A DNA stretch of 64,000 nucleotides from Comamonas sp. BIGb0124 (lineage in GTDB: Bacteria > Pseudomonadota > Gammaproteobacteria > Burkholderiales > Burkholderiaceae_C), in assembly GCF_003752175.1 (NCBI RefSeq), contig NZ_RJVF01000016.1:62001-126000 (forward strand), given 5' to 3'. A program made the translations under genes and the position numbers. The notes beneath the pieces were generated by a model. That model saw only the letters and a program-made list of their open reading frames with translations, was not told where the DNA came from and did not search any database. Positions 16,779-26,203 of this stretch are shown one piece after another. Each line of letters begins with the position of its first letter. Position 1 is the first letter of the stretch.

Positions 16779-19445
16779 ATGCAAGACACCTTCAATCCAC
16801 AAGACATCGAGCGCGCCGCCCACGCCGACTGGACCGCCCGCGACGCCTACCGCGTGACGGAAGACGCCGGCAAGGACAAGTTCTACGCCTGCTCCATGCT
16901 GCCGTACCCCAGCGGCAAGCTGCACATGGGCCATGTGCGCAACTACACCATCAACGACATGCTGACGCGGCAGTTGCGCATGAAGGGCTACAACGTGCTC
17001 ATGCCCATGGGCTGGGACGCCTTCGGCCTGCCGGCCGAGAACGCCGCGCTCAAGAACGGCGTGCCGCCGGCGCAGTGGACGTACGACAACATCGCCTACA
17101 TGAAGAAGCAGATGCAGGCGATGGGGCTGGCCATCGACTGGTCGCGCGAAGTGGCGACCTGCGATCCTTCCTATTACAAGTGGAACCAGTGGCTGTTCCT
17201 GAAGATGCTGGAGAAAGGCATTGCCTACCGCAAGACGCAGGTCGTGAACTGGGATCCGGTGGACCAGACCGTGCTGGCCAACGAGCAGGTCATCGACGGC
17301 AAGGGCTGGCGCACCGGCGCGGTGGTGGAGAAACGGGAGATCCCGGGCTACTACCTCAAGATCACGGACTACGCCGAGGAACTGCTGGACCACGTGCAGA
17401 ACCGGCTGCCGGGCTGGCCCGAGCGCGTGCGCCTGATGCAGGAAAACTGGATCGGCAAGAGCGAAGGCGTGCGTTTTGCGTTCCCGCACGAGATCCTGGG
17501 CGACGACGGCCAACCGATCCAGGATGGCCGCCTCTATGTCTTCACCACGCGTGCCGACACCGTCATGGGCGTGACGTTCTGCGCCGTGGCCCCCGAGCAC
17601 CCGCTGGCCCAGCACGCCGCGCGTGACAACGCCGAGCTCGCGCGCTTCATCGAGGAGTGCAAGAAGGGCGGCACCACCGAGGCCGAACTGGCGCTGCGCG
17701 ACAAGGAAGGCCAGCCTACGGGCCTGTTCGTGACGCACCCGCTGACGGGCGATCGCATCGAGGTCTGGGTCGGCAACTACGTGCTGATGAGCTACGGCGA
17801 CGGCGCGGTCATGGGCGTGCCTGCGCACGACGAGCGTGACTTCGCCTTTGCCAACAAGTACGGCCTGCCGATCCGGCCGGTGGTGGCAGTCGAGGGCGAG
17901 ACCTTCGACAGCACACGCTGGGCCGACTGGTACGGCGACAAGCAGCAGGGCCGCACGGTCAACTCGGGCCGCTTCGACGGTCTGGGCTACAAGGATGCGG
18001 TCAACGACGTGGCCGCCGAGCTGATCAAGCTGGGCCTGGGCGACAAGAAGACCACCTGGCGCCTGCGCGACTGGGGCGTGAGCCGCCAGCGCTACTGGGG
18101 CACGCCCATCCCGATCATCCACTGCGAGGACTGCGGCGCGCAACCCGTGCCCGAGCAGGACTTGCCCGTGGTGCTGCCCACCGACCTGGTGCCCGACGGC
18201 AGCGGCAACCCGCTGCTCAAGTCCGAAGCCTTCCACGCCGGCGTGGTCTGCCCGTGCTGCGGCAAGCCCGCGCGGCGCGAGACCGACACCATGGACACCT
18301 TCGTGGACTCGTCGTGGTATTTCATGCGTTATTGCGATCCCCGCAACGACCAGGCCATGGTGGCCGACGGCGCCGACTACTGGATGCCGATGGACCAGTA
18401 CATCGGTGGCATCGAGCACGCCATCCTGCACCTGCTGTATGCACGTTTCTGGACCAAGGTGATGCGTGACCTGGGCCTGGTGAAGGTCGACGAGCCCTTC
18501 ACCAAGCTGCTGACGCAGGGCATGGTGCTCAACCATATCTACTCGCGCCGTACCGAGAAGGGCGGCAAGGAGTATTTCTGGCCGCACGACATCGAGCACG
18601 TGCTCGACGAAGGCGGCAAGATCGTGGGCGCGCGGCTCAAGAACGCCGTGGGCGCGCTGCCGGTCGGCACGGTCATCGACTACGAGGGCGTGGGCACCAT
18701 GTCCAAGTCCAAGAACAACGGGGTCGATCCGCAGGAGCTCATCGAGCGCTACGGCGCCGACACGGCGCGCCTCTACACGATGTTCACCGCGCCGCCGGAA
18801 GCCACGCTGGAGTGGAACGACTCGGCCGTGGAAGGCAGCTACCGTTTCCTGCGGCGTGTCTGGGGCTACGGCGCCAAGCTGCATGCGGTGCTGCCGGGTG
18901 GCGTGGCTGCGGCGCTCGAGGGCCTGCCGGCCGTGGAAGCCAAGGCCGACAAGGCGCTGCGCCTGGACGTGCACACGGTGCTCAAGCAGATCGACTACGA
19001 CTACCAGCGCATGCAGTACAACACGGTGGTCTCGGGCGCCATGAAGCTGCTCAACGCGCTGGAAGGCCACAAGTCGCCCGAAACGGCCGGTGGCCAGGCC
19101 GCTGCGGCCGAGGGCCTGGGCATCCTGTTGCGCACGCTCTATCCGGTGACGCCGCACATCGCCCATGCGATGTGGCGCGAGCTGGGCTACGAGGCGCGCT
19201 TCGGCGACCTGCTCGACGCGCCCTGGCCCACGGTCGACGAGGCCGCGCTGGTGCAGGACGAGATCGAGCTGATGCTGCAGATCGGCGGCAAGCTGCGCGG
19301 CTCGATCAGCGTGCCCGCCGGTGCCGACAAGGCCGCGATCGAAGCCATGGCGCTGGCCAGCGAGGCCTATGCCAAGTTTGCCGAGGGTGCACAGCCCAAG
19401 AAAGTGATCGTGGTGCCCGGGCGCCTGATCAATATCGTGATTTGA
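16779..19445 (+). CDS. leuS: Leucyl-tRNA synthetase
   Basis: An 888-residue class Ia aminoacyl-tRNA synthetase charging tRNA-Leu. The HIGH-type motif HMGH is at residues 49-52 within [17 protein letters not shown]. The CP1 editing domain (about 225-420) has its [12 protein letters not shown] motif, and the KMSKS loop is present as MSKSK at 641-645. The anticodon-binding and C-terminal domains are complete. A TAAAAT hexamer about 75 bp upstream of the ATG is a plausible -10 element. It heads the leuS-lptE-holA cluster. Confidence 0.97.
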   Translation: MQDTFNPQDIERAAHADWTARDAYRVTEDAGKDKFYACSMLPYPSGKLHMGHVRNYTINDMLTRQLRMKGYNVLMPMGWDAFGLPAENAALKNGVPPAQWTYDNIAYMKKQMQAMGLAIDWSREVATCDPSYYKWNQWLFLKMLEKGIAYRKTQVVNWDPVDQTVLANEQVIDGKGWRTGAVVEKREIPGYYLKITDYAEELLDHVQNRLPGWPERVRLMQENWIGKSEGVRFAFPHEILGDDGQPIQDGRLYVFTTRADTVMGVTFCAVAPEHPLAQHAARDNAELARFIEECKKGGTTEAELALRDKEGQPTGLFVTHPLTGDRIEVWVGNYVLMSYGDGAVMGVPAHDERDFAFANKYGLPIRPVVAVEGETFDSTRWADWYGDKQQGRTVNSGRFDGLGYKDAVNDVAAELIKLGLGDKKTTWRLRDWGVSRQRYWGTPIPIIHCEDCGAQPVPEQDLPVVLPTDLVPDGSGNPLLKSEAFHAGVVCPCCGKPARRETDTMDTFVDSSWYFMRYCDPRNDQAMVADGADYWMPMDQYIGGIEHAILHLLYARFWTKVMRDLGLVKVDEPFTKLLTQGMVLNHIYSRRTEKGGKEYFWPHDIEHVLDEGGKIVGARLKNAVGALPVGTVIDYEGVGTMSKSKNNGVDPQELIERYGADTARLYTMFTAPPEATLEWNDSAVEGSYRFLRRVWGYGAKLHAVLPGGVAAALEGLPAVEAKADKALRLDVHTVLKQIDYDYQRMQYNTVVSGAMKLLNALEGHKSPETAGGQAAAAEGLGILLRTLYPVTPHIAHAMWRELGYEARFGDLLDAPWPTVDEAALVQDEIELMLQIGGKLRGSISVPAGADKAAIEAMALASEAYAKFAEGAQPKKVIVVPGRLINIVI

Positions 19446-19503
19446 GGGACTGCGCATGGCTGTCCGTCTGTCTTTCCGCCTTGCGTCCGCCTGAGGAATG
19501 TCC

Positions 19504-20055
19504 ATGAGTTCTGCTGATTCGCGCCGCCTGCCTGTTCCCGGGCCCCTGACCCGCCGCTCGCTGCTGCGCCTGGCGCTGTTGCCGGCTGCGGCGGCCGGCC
19601 TTTCGGCCTGCGGCTTCCAGCTGCGTGGCGTCATGACGTTCTCGTTCTCGTCGCTGTTTTCGGGCTTTCCCGATACGTCGGATATGGGCGAGTACTTTCT
19701 GCAGTCGATGGCCGTCAGCGCGCCCAGCGTCAGGATCCTGACGCTGCCGCAGGAGCGTGCGCAGGCCCAGGTGATCCTGGATGTGCTGGAAGAGCGGCGA
19801 GCCAAGACCGTGGCCACCTACAACGCGGCAGGCGAGGCGCGCGAGTTCACGCTGCGTTCCACGCTGCGTTTTCAGCTGCGGGCGGCGGACGGCCAGTTGC
19901 TGATCGGACCGACTCCGCTGGGGCAGTCCCGCGACATGAGTTTCACCGAGAGCGCCGCGCTGGCCAAGGAGATGGAAGAACAGGCGCTGTTCCGCGACAT
20001 GGAGGCCGATCTCGTGCAGCAACTCATGCGCCGTCTGGCCGCCGTGAAGCTGTAA
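19504..20055 (+). CDS. lptE: LPS-assembly lipoprotein LptE (RlpB)
   Basis: A 183-residue lipoprotein with a basic TRRSLLRLAL signal segment and a lipobox ending LSACGF (Cys at about 36), followed by FQLRG as in LptE proteins. It partners LptD in the outer membrane to export lipopolysaccharide. An ATG at 19498 is also possible, but the GAGGA at about 19494 is spaced better for 19504. It sits 58 bp after leuS and 12 bp before holA, so the three are probably one transcript. Confidence 0.9.
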   Translation: MSSADSRRLPVPGPLTRRSLLRLALLPAAAAGLSACGFQLRGVMTFSFSSLFSGFPDTSDMGEYFLQSMAVSAPSVRILTLPQERAQAQVILDVLEERRAKTVATYNAAGEAREFTLRSTLRFQLRAADGQLLIGPTPLGQSRDMSFTESAALAKEMEEQALFRDMEADLVQQLMRRLAAVKL

Positions 20056-20067
20056 TGGCGTAGCCCC

Positions 20068-21132
20068 ATGCAGATTCCAGCCCCCCAGCTACCGGCCCAG
20101 TTGCAGCGCGGCCTGCGCTCGCTCTACACCCTGCATGGCGACGAGCCGCTGCTGATTCAAGAAGCCGGCGACGCGATCCGGCAGGCTGCGCGTGCCCAGG
20201 GCTATACCGAACGCACCGTTCACACGGTTTCGGGGGCGCATTTCGACTGGAGCGAGGTGATGGCCGCCTGCGGCTCGCTGTCTCTGTTCGCCGACAAGCA
20301 GATCGTGGAGGTGCGCATTCCGACCGGCAAGCCGGGCAAGGAAGGCAGCGTCGCGATCCAGCAACTGGCCGAACAGGCCCAGGGCAACGACGGCACGCTG
20401 CTGCTGTTCATGCTGCCGCGCCTGGACAAGGCGACCCGCACGGGGGCCTGGTTTTCCGCGCTGGATGCCCATGGCGCCACCGTGCAGGTCGATGCGGTCG
20501 ATCGCCGCGCGCTGCCGCAATGGATCGCGCAGCGCCTGGCGCTGCAGGGCCAGCGTGTGGTGGCCGGCGAGCAGGGGCAGTTCGCGCTGCAGTTCTTTGC
20601 CGATCGGGTGGAGGGCAATCTGCTGGCGGCGCACCAGGAGATCCAGAAGCTGGCGCTGCTGCACGGACCGGGCGAGCTCGGTTTCGAACAGATCGAGGCG
20701 GCCGTGCTCAATGTCGCGCGGTATGACGTGTTCAAGCTGGCCGAGGCCGTGCTCAGCGGCAACCTCGTGCGCACCCAGCGCATGCTCGACGGCCTGCAGG
20801 CCGAGGGCGAGGCCGAGGTGTTGGTGCATTGGGCCCTGGCCGAAGACATCCGCGCGCTCAAGCGTGTGAAGACGGCGCTGGGCGCAGGGCGTCCGCTGCC
20901 CATGGCGCTGCGCGACAACCGCATCTGGGGCGTCAAGGAAAAGCTGTTCGAACGCGCGCTGCCGCGCCTGAGCGAGCAGCAGGTCGACCGCCTGGTGGCG
21001 GCGGCGCAGCGGGTCGACGGCATCGTCAAGGGGCTGAAGTCGCCCGACTGGCCGCTCGACAGCTGGCAGGCGCTGCACCGGCTCGCCGCACTGGTGTGCC
21101 AGGCCGTGGCCGGCCAACGCGCGAGCACCTGA
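20068..21132 (+). CDS. holA: DNA polymerase III subunit delta
   Basis: A 354-residue clamp-loader delta subunit. The AAA+-like fold shows as LYTLHGDEPLLIQEAGDAIR, the LFADKQIVEVRIP strand, LLLFMLPRLDKATR and FFADRVEGNLLAAHQEIQKL. It opens the beta sliding clamp during replication. Length and motifs are normal. In many Burkholderiales proA follows holA directly; here the next 27.6 kb is the pyridine island and proA appears at 48,750. A G+C-rich hairpin lies 15 bp after the stop. Confidence 0.92.
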   Translation: MQIPAPQLPAQLQRGLRSLYTLHGDEPLLIQEAGDAIRQAARAQGYTERTVHTVSGAHFDWSEVMAACGSLSLFADKQIVEVRIPTGKPGKEGSVAIQQLAEQAQGNDGTLLLFMLPRLDKATRTGAWFSALDAHGATVQVDAVDRRALPQWIAQRLALQGQRVVAGEQGQFALQFFADRVEGNLLAAHQEIQKLALLHGPGELGFEQIEAAVLNVARYDVFKLAEAVLSGNLVRTQRMLDGLQAEGEAEVLVHWALAEDIRALKRVKTALGAGRPLPMALRDNRIWGVKEKLFERALPRLSEQQVDRLVAAAQRVDGIVKGLKSPDWPLDSWQALHRLAALVCQAVAGQRAST

Positions 21133-21146
21133 AAGACCCTGACAGA

Positions 21147-21168
21147 GGCCAGCCGCGCACGGCTGGCC
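21147..21168 (+). terminator. Hairpin after holA (possible terminator, no U-tract)
   Basis: Perfect 9-bp inverted repeat GGCCAGCCG/CGGCTGGCC with loop CGCA. No T-run follows, so it is either a weak terminator or a 3'-end-stabilising structure. Confidence 0.5.
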
Positions 21169-21315
21169 GAGGGGGCGGTGCCGACTTCATTTATACTCAT
21201 CTTCAGCATAATTGACGGCTCGGCATTTGCTAGTCCAGACGACCCGCAGGCCTGAGCCGCCGCCGTCATGAAAGGGCGAGCCGCCCGCGCCGCGCCGATC
21301 ACATAGGATGTTTGC

Positions 21316-21792
21316 ATGACTGAAACTGACCCTGCCGCATATGATTTTTCCGCCCAGGTCGGGCATTTGCTGCGCCGTGCCTACCAGCGGCACACGGCGC
21401 TGTTCCAGCAGTTCATTCCCGATTCGCAACTGACGGTGGCGCAGTTCGTCGTGCTGTGTGCGCTGCGCGACCAGGGCGGCAGTTCGATGAGCGACATCGT
21501 CAAGGCCACCGTGATCGACCAGGCGACCATCCGCGGCGTGATCGACCGGCTCAAGGTGCGCAAGCTCGTGCACGTCGGCCACGATCCCTCGGACCGGCGC
21601 AAGGTGGTGGTGGCCCTGACCGACGAGGGCGCCGACATGGTCAGGCAGATGGAGCCGTTTGCGCAGACGATCACCGAACAGACGTTCGGGCCGCTCAACC
21701 CGGCCGAACGGGTGGCGCTGGTGTATCTGCTGCGCCGCATGTGCGAGGCCGAGATCGGCGATGCACCGGCCGCCGATCGATCGGCTAATTAG
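21316..21792 (+). CDS. nicR: MarR-family regulator, NicR/BpsR type
   Basis: A 158-residue MarR regulator with a winged helix (about 40-115): recognition helix region ATVIDQATIRGVIDRL and wing DPSDRRKVVVALTDEG. Sequence and context fit NicR/BpsR, the 6-hydroxynicotinate-responsive repressor of nicotinate catabolism known from Pseudomonas and Bordetella. The nic structural genes lie 20 kb downstream, but four similar palindromes occur in front of the adjacent ABC operon and between nicC and nicE, which supports one regulon. No such palindrome was seen in its own upstream region (21,170-21,315), so autoregulation is not indicated. The function is inferred from similarity and operator pattern; the ligand is not proven here. 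Confidence 0.8.
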   Translation: MTETDPAAYDFSAQVGHLLRRAYQRHTALFQQFIPDSQLTVAQFVVLCALRDQGGSSMSDIVKATVIDQATIRGVIDRLKVRKLVHVGHDPSDRRKVVVALTDEGADMVRQMEPFAQTITEQTFGPLNPAERVALVYLLRRMCEAEIGDAPAADRSAN

Positions 21793-21810
21793 GGTGTTTA
21801 CGCTTGAATT
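21789..21810. promoter_or_regulatory. NicR-type operator-like palindrome, site a
   Basis: Half-sites TTAGGGTGT and ACGCTTGAA flank a TT centre (21798-21799). The site matches the pattern shared with sites b, c and d: TTTARGYGT, two central bases, ACRCTTGAA. It overlaps the nicR stop codon and is centred 189 bp upstream of site b. Confidence 0.55.
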
Positions 21811-21811
21811 G

Positions 21812-21880
21812 TGCAAATGGACGGTTTTTAATTCGAACCGGCAATAAGCACCAGCGTAGTGCATTGAATGCCCATTTGCA
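21812..21880. repeat. Inverted repeat TGCAAATGG ... CCATTTGCA
   Basis: Perfect 9-bp arms at 21812-21820 and 21872-21880, separated by 51 bp, in an A/T-rich region between operator-like sites a and b. It could be a further protein-binding pair; the role is unknown. Confidence 0.5.
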
Positions 21881-21970
21881 TGCATTTTTGTTGTGATAAA
21901 TCAAAGAAAAGCCAAGTCGGTGCTGTTTTTGATTGCTGAAGGTGGGGCAACGCCTGGAATGCTTCTTGCG

Positions 21971-21999
21971 TTGTAGTTTTGAGCGTACACATTGAATAT
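21971..21999 (+). promoter_or_regulatory. Putative promoter of the Liv-type ABC operon
   Basis: TTGTAG (21971-21976) and GAATAT (21994-21999) are separated by 17 bp. Operator-like site b lies across the spacer and the -10 element, an arrangement expected for repression. Both hexamers are imperfect. Confidence 0.4.
21979..21996. promoter_or_regulatory. NicR-type operator-like palindrome, site b
   Basis: Half-sites TTGAGCGT and ACATTGAA flank AC (21987-21988). It resembles sites a, c and d with one base missing in the second arm. It overlaps the predicted promoter of the ABC operon, 72 bp before the first start codon. Confidence 0.55.
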
Positions 22000-22020
22000 T
22001 GGGTGTGTGCATAAGGGGCA

Positions 22021-22040
22021 CGGCATGCGGGGGCATGCCG
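22021..22040 (+). repeat. Stem-loop CGGCATGC/GCATGCCG in the ABC-operon leader
   Basis: A perfect 8-bp inverted repeat with a GGGG loop lies 27 bp before the start codon of the binding-protein gene, just upstream of its TAGGAG ribosome-binding site. It would form a stable hairpin in the mRNA leader or serve as a binding site. Confidence 0.6.
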
Positions 22041-22067
22041 GCGTCGTCAATTTCGCTAGGAGATGTC

Positions 22068-23294
22068 ATGAGCACTCGTCAGAACCCCGTTTTGTCCACC
22101 CGCGCACGTTGGCTCGGAGCCGCCTGCGCCGCCGTCTTCAGCGTGTCCGCCGGGGCGCAAGGCACGATCAAGATCGGTGAGATCAACAGCTACAAGGCCC
22201 AGCCTGTGTTCCTCGATGCGTACAAGCAGGGCATGGCCCTGGCGCTCGAGGAGGCCAATGCGGCCGGTGGCGTCGGCGGCAAGAAGTTCGAACTGGTCAC
22301 GCGCGACGACAACGCCAATCCCGGCGAGGCCGTGCGCCTGGCCGAAGAGCTGATCTCGCGTGAACGCGTCGACCTGCTGGCGGGCACCTTCCTGTCGCAC
22401 GTCGGCCTGGCGATGACCGACTACGCCAAGCAGAAAAAGGTGTTTTTCCTGGCCAGCGAAGCGCTGACCGACAAGGTGACCTGGGGCAGCGGCAACGCGT
22501 ACACCTACCGCCTGCGCACCTCGACCTACATGCTGGCGGCCTCGCTGGTGCCCGAAGCCCTCAAGCTCAAGAAAAAGCGCTGGGCCATCGTCTACCCGAA
22601 CTACGAGTACGGACAGTCCGCAGCCGATACCTTCAAGAAGCTGATGAAGGCCCAGCAGCCCGACATCGAGTTCGTGACCGAACAGGCCCCGCCTTTGGGC
22701 AAGGTCGACGCCGGCAGCGTGGTGCAGGCGATCTCGGATGCCAAGCCCGATGCGGTGTTCAACGCGCTGTTCGGCGCCGACCTGGCCAAGCTGGTGCGCG
22801 AGGGCTCGACCCGCGGCACGTTCAAGGACATTCCCGTCGTCAGCGTGCTGACCGGCGAACCCGAATACCTCGAGCCGCTGCGCGACGAGGCGCCGGTGGG
22901 CTGGATCGTCACGGGTTACCCCTGGTACAGCATCGATACGCCGGAGCACAAGGCGTTCGTGGCGGCTTACCAGAAGAAGTTCGGCAAGGAAGAGCTGCGC
23001 CTGGGTTCGGTCATCGGCTACACGACGATCAAGTCGCTGGTCGAAGGCGTCAAGCGCGCCGGTGGCAAGACCGACAGCGAGTCCATGGCCAAGGCTTTCA
23101 GCGGCCTGAAGGTCGCGACGCCTGACGGCCCGATCGAATTCCGTGCGCTCGACCACCAGTCCACGCTGGGCGTGTACGTGGGCAAGGTCGCGCTCAAGGA
23201 CGGCAAGGGCGTGATGGTGGACTACCACTACGTGCCCGGCGAGAAGCTGCTGCCGTCGGACGACGAAGTGCGCAAGCTGCGCCCGGCGAACTGA
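22068..23294 (+). CDS. Liv-type ABC transporter substrate-binding protein
   Basis: A 408-residue periplasmic binding protein of the leucine/amide family (Peripla_BP_6). A signal peptide ends near AGAQG (residue about 30), followed by IKIGEINSYKAQPVFLDAYKQGM, a first strand unlike canonical LivK (no SG-P-TG motif). ATG 22068 has a good TAGGAGA ribosome-binding site. It heads an apparent operon of binding protein, fused permease and two ATPases, followed by xdhC and mocA. Binding proteins of this family in catabolic islands often recognise aromatic acids. With the NicR-type sites upstream, nicotinate or a hydroxylated derivative is the best guess; the ligand is not shown by the sequence. Confidence 0.85.
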   Translation: MSTRQNPVLSTRARWLGAACAAVFSVSAGAQGTIKIGEINSYKAQPVFLDAYKQGMALALEEANAAGGVGGKKFELVTRDDNANPGEAVRLAEELISRERVDLLAGTFLSHVGLAMTDYAKQKKVFFLASEALTDKVTWGSGNAYTYRLRTSTYMLAASLVPEALKLKKKRWAIVYPNYEYGQSAADTFKKLMKAQQPDIEFVTEQAPPLGKVDAGSVVQAISDAKPDAVFNALFGADLAKLVREGSTRGTFKDIPVVSVLTGEPEYLEPLRDEAPVGWIVTGYPWYSIDTPEHKAFVAAYQKKFGKEELRLGSVIGYTTIKSLVEGVKRAGGKTDSESMAKAFSGLKVATPDGPIEFRALDHQSTLGVYVGKVALKDGKGVMVDYHYVPGEKLLPSDDEVRKLRPAN

Positions 23295-23474
23295 TCGGGT
23301 CGATTCCGGTTCTTTTCCGACCGCATCCGGCTGTGTGCCGGTCCCCGGTGCCTCCCGCACACGGGGCCGGCATCGTATTTGCTCCGCATGGGAATCCTGC
23401 CCGGCAGCCTGAGGTTGCCGGGGCCGGAATAAGGCCCAGGCGGGCCGCCGCATCACTCTGTACAAGAGACTGTC

Positions 23475-25421
23475 ATGGACTTTTCAGGTTTTCTGGCCCA
23501 ACTGCTCAACGGCCTGGCCGAAGCGTCGTCGCTGTTTTTGGTGGCGGCGGGCCTCTCGTTGATCTTCGGGGTCACGCGCATCGTCAACTTCGCGCACGGC
23601 TCCTTCTACATGCTGGGCATCTACATCGCCTACTCGCTGGTCGAGCGGCTGGGCACGGGCCCGGCCGGTGCCGTGGGCTTCTGGTTCAGCCTGGTGCTGG
23701 CCTCGCTGCTCGTGGGCGCCATCGGCGCGCTGGTCGAGGTGGTGCTGCTGCGGCGCATCTACAAGGCCCCGGAGCTGTTCCAGCTGCTGGCCACCTTCGC
23801 CCTGGTCCTGGTCGTCAACGACGCCGTGCTGTGGCTGTGGGGACCGGAAGAACTGCTGGGCCGCCGTGCGCCCGGTCTGGCCGGGTCGATCGACCTGCTG
23901 GGCCGCCAGTACCCGACCTACAACCTGCTGCTGATCGTGGTCGGCCCGCTGGTGCTGGGCTTGCTGTGGCTGTTGCTGACCCGCACCCGCTGGGGTGTGC
24001 TGGTCCGGGCGGCCACTCAGGATCGCGAGATGCTGGGTGCCCTGGGCGTGAACCAGGCCTGGCTGTTCACCGGCGTGTTTGCGCTGGGTGCGATGCTGGC
24101 CGGCCTGGGCGGAGCCATCCAGCTGCCGCGTGAACCGGCCAGCCTGATGCTGGATCTGCGCGCCATCGGCGAGGCTTTTGTGATCGTGGTGGTCGGGGGC
24201 ATGGGCTCCATCCCGGGCGCCTATGTGGCCGCTCTGCTGATCGCCGAGATCAAGGCCATCTGCATCGGACTGGGCACGACCACGCTGTTCGGCATCACGA
24301 TTTCGTTCTCCAAGCTCACGCTGGTGGTGGAGTTCCTGGTGATGGCCCTGGTGCTGGTATTCCGGCCGTGGGGTCTGATGGGCCGGCCGCAAGGCGCCAG
24401 CCGCAATTCCGCGCCCATCGAGGCGCCGCTGCGGCCGGGGTCGCCGCAGTTCAAGCTGCTGGCCATGGGCGTATTCATCCTGCTGGCGGTGCTGCCGCTG
24501 CTGTCGGGCTGGCTGCCCTATGCCACGGTGCTGACGCAGGATGTGCTGGTGGCCGTGCTGTTCGCGGTGAGCCTGCACTTCATCATGGGCCCGGGCGGCA
24601 TGCATTCGTTCGGCCATGCGGCGTATTACGGCCTGGGCGCCTACGGTGCGGCCGTGCTGCTCAAGGCGGCCACCATGCCCATGCCGCTGGCCATGGCGCT
24701 GGCGCCGCTGATCGCGGGTGCCGGTGCGCTGGTCTTCGGCTGGTTCTGCGTGCGGCTGTCGGGGGTCTACCTGGCCATGCTGACGCTGGCGTTCTCGCAG
24801 ATCGTGTGGTCGGTGGTCTTCCAGTGGGACGATTTCACGGGCGGCTCCAACGGCATGATCGGCGTGTGGCCCTCGTCGTGGCTGGATGCCACGAGCTACT
24901 ACTACCTGACGCTGGCGCTGGTGGGCCTGTCGGTGTTCCTGCTGCGCCGCATCCTGTTCGCGCCGTTCGGCTACGCCCTGCGGGCCGGCCGCGACTCGGC
25001 GCTGCGGGCCGATGCGATCGGCATCGACGTCAAGCGCGTGCAGTGGATGGCGTTCGTGGTGGCGGGCGTGTTCGGCGGCTTGGCCGGCGCGCTGTACGTG
25101 TTCTCGAAGGGCAGCATCTCGCCGGACGCCATGGCCGTCGGCAAGTCGGTCGACGGGCTGGTGATGGTGCTGCTGGGCGGCATCCAGACCCTGCTGGGCC
25201 CGATCGTGGGCGCGGCCGCCTTCAACGTGCTGCAGGACTACATCATGCGCGCCACGGATTACTGGCGTGCGCTGTTCGGTGGCGTGATCCTGGTGCTGGT
25301 GCTGGTGTTCCCGCAGGGCATCGCGGGCTTCTGCCGGCAGGTGGGCGATTGGTGGCAGGCGCGCCGGGCTGCGCCCGCAAAGACGGGCGTGGCGATCGCG
25401 CCGGCGGAGAAACAAGCATGA
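23475..25421 (+). CDS. Fused Liv-type ABC permease (LivH-LivM)
   Basis: A 648-residue inner-membrane protein containing both Liv-type permeases in one chain. Residues 1 to about 300 are LivH-like (LIFGVTRIVNFAHGSFYMLG; later GGMGSIPGAYVAALLIAEI). After a polar linker near 310-325, residues about 330-640 are LivM-like (HSFGHAAYYGLGAYGAAVL; GGIQTLLGPIVGAAAF). The conserved EAA-like loops that contact the ATPases are present in both halves. No frameshift is needed, so this is a true fusion rather than a sequencing artefact joining two genes. Its stop overlaps the next start (ATGA), giving tight coupling to the ATPase genes. Confidence 0.88.
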   Translation: MDFSGFLAQLLNGLAEASSLFLVAAGLSLIFGVTRIVNFAHGSFYMLGIYIAYSLVERLGTGPAGAVGFWFSLVLASLLVGAIGALVEVVLLRRIYKAPELFQLLATFALVLVVNDAVLWLWGPEELLGRRAPGLAGSIDLLGRQYPTYNLLLIVVGPLVLGLLWLLLTRTRWGVLVRAATQDREMLGALGVNQAWLFTGVFALGAMLAGLGGAIQLPREPASLMLDLRAIGEAFVIVVVGGMGSIPGAYVAALLIAEIKAICIGLGTTTLFGITISFSKLTLVVEFLVMALVLVFRPWGLMGRPQGASRNSAPIEAPLRPGSPQFKLLAMGVFILLAVLPLLSGWLPYATVLTQDVLVAVLFAVSLHFIMGPGGMHSFGHAAYYGLGAYGAAVLLKAATMPMPLAMALAPLIAGAGALVFGWFCVRLSGVYLAMLTLAFSQIVWSVVFQWDDFTGGSNGMIGVWPSSWLDATSYYYLTLALVGLSVFLLRRILFAPFGYALRAGRDSALRADAIGIDVKRVQWMAFVVAGVFGGLAGALYVFSKGSISPDAMAVGKSVDGLVMVLLGGIQTLLGPIVGAAAFNVLQDYIMRATDYWRALFGGVILVLVLVFPQGIAGFCRQVGDWWQARRAAPAKTGVAIAPAEKQA

Positions 25422-26203
25422 CGACTCTTTTGCAAGTACGCGACCTGAGCAAGTCGTTTGGCGGCGTGCGCGCGGTCGACGGCATCAACTTCGACCTGCA
25501 CGAGGGCGAACTGCTGGCGCTCATCGGGCCCAACGGGGCCGGCAAGTCGACCACCTTCAACATGGTGGGCGGGCAACTGCAGGCCTCGGGCGGTTCGGTC
25601 AAGCTCGGCGGCCAGGAGCTGGTGGGCATGAAGCCACGCGACATCTGGCGCATGGGCGTGGGCCGGACCTTCCAGATCGCGGCCACCTTTGCCTCGCTGA
25701 CGGTGGTGGAAAACGTGCAGATGGCCTTGCTGTCGCATCAGGGCCGCACCTTTGGACTGTGGAAGCCGGCGGCTTCGCAGTTCCGCGACCAGGCGCTGAC
25801 GCTGCTAGAGCAGGTGGGCATGCGCCCGCAGGCCGACCGGCCGTGCAGCGAGCTGGCCTATGGCGACGTCAAGCGGGTGGAACTGGCCATGGGACTGGCC
25901 AACGATCCCAAGCTGCTGCTGATGGACGAGCCCACGGCGGGCATGGCGCCCAAGGAACGCAACGATCTGATGGCGCTGACCAAGCGCCTGGTGATCGAGC
26001 GCAAGATGGCGGTGCTGTTCACGGAGCACAGCATGGACGTGGTGTTCGCTTATGCCGACCGCATGATCGTGCTGGCGCGGGGCCGCCTGATCGCCGAGGG
26101 CAGCGCGCAGGAGATCCGCAACCATCCGAAGGTGCAGGAGGTGTACTTCGGCAGCGGCAAGACATTCGAGAAAGAGCAACAGAAAGCAGAGGCCACGGCA
26201 TGA
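25418..26203 (+). CDS. Liv-type ABC transporter ATPase (LivG-like)
   Basis: A 261-residue ABC ATPase with Walker A GPNGAGKST at 37-45, a LivG-type signature region SELAYGDVKRVELAMGLA in place of the canonical LSGGQ, Walker B LLLMDEPTAGMAP and the switch His in LFTEHSMD. It pairs with the LivF-like ATPase to drive the fused permease. It overlaps the permease stop by 4 bp and is itself overlapped by the next ATPase gene, so the stoichiometry is probably fixed by coupled translation. Confidence 0.9.
   Translation: MTTLLQVRDLSKSFGGVRAVDGINFDLHEGELLALIGPNGAGKSTTFNMVGGQLQASGGSVKLGGQELVGMKPRDIWRMGVGRTFQIAATFASLTVVENVQMALLSHQGRTFGLWKPAASQFRDQALTLLEQVGMRPQADRPCSELAYGDVKRVELAMGLANDPKLLLMDEPTAGMAPKERNDLMALTKRLVIERKMAVLFTEHSMDVVFAYADRMIVLARGRLIAEGSAQEIRNHPKVQEVYFGSGKTFEKEQQKAEATA

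Noticed and set aside
16701-19817. A 1038-codon minus-strand open frame opposite leuS
   Set aside because: Shadow of leuS with low-complexity translation; leuS is unambiguous.
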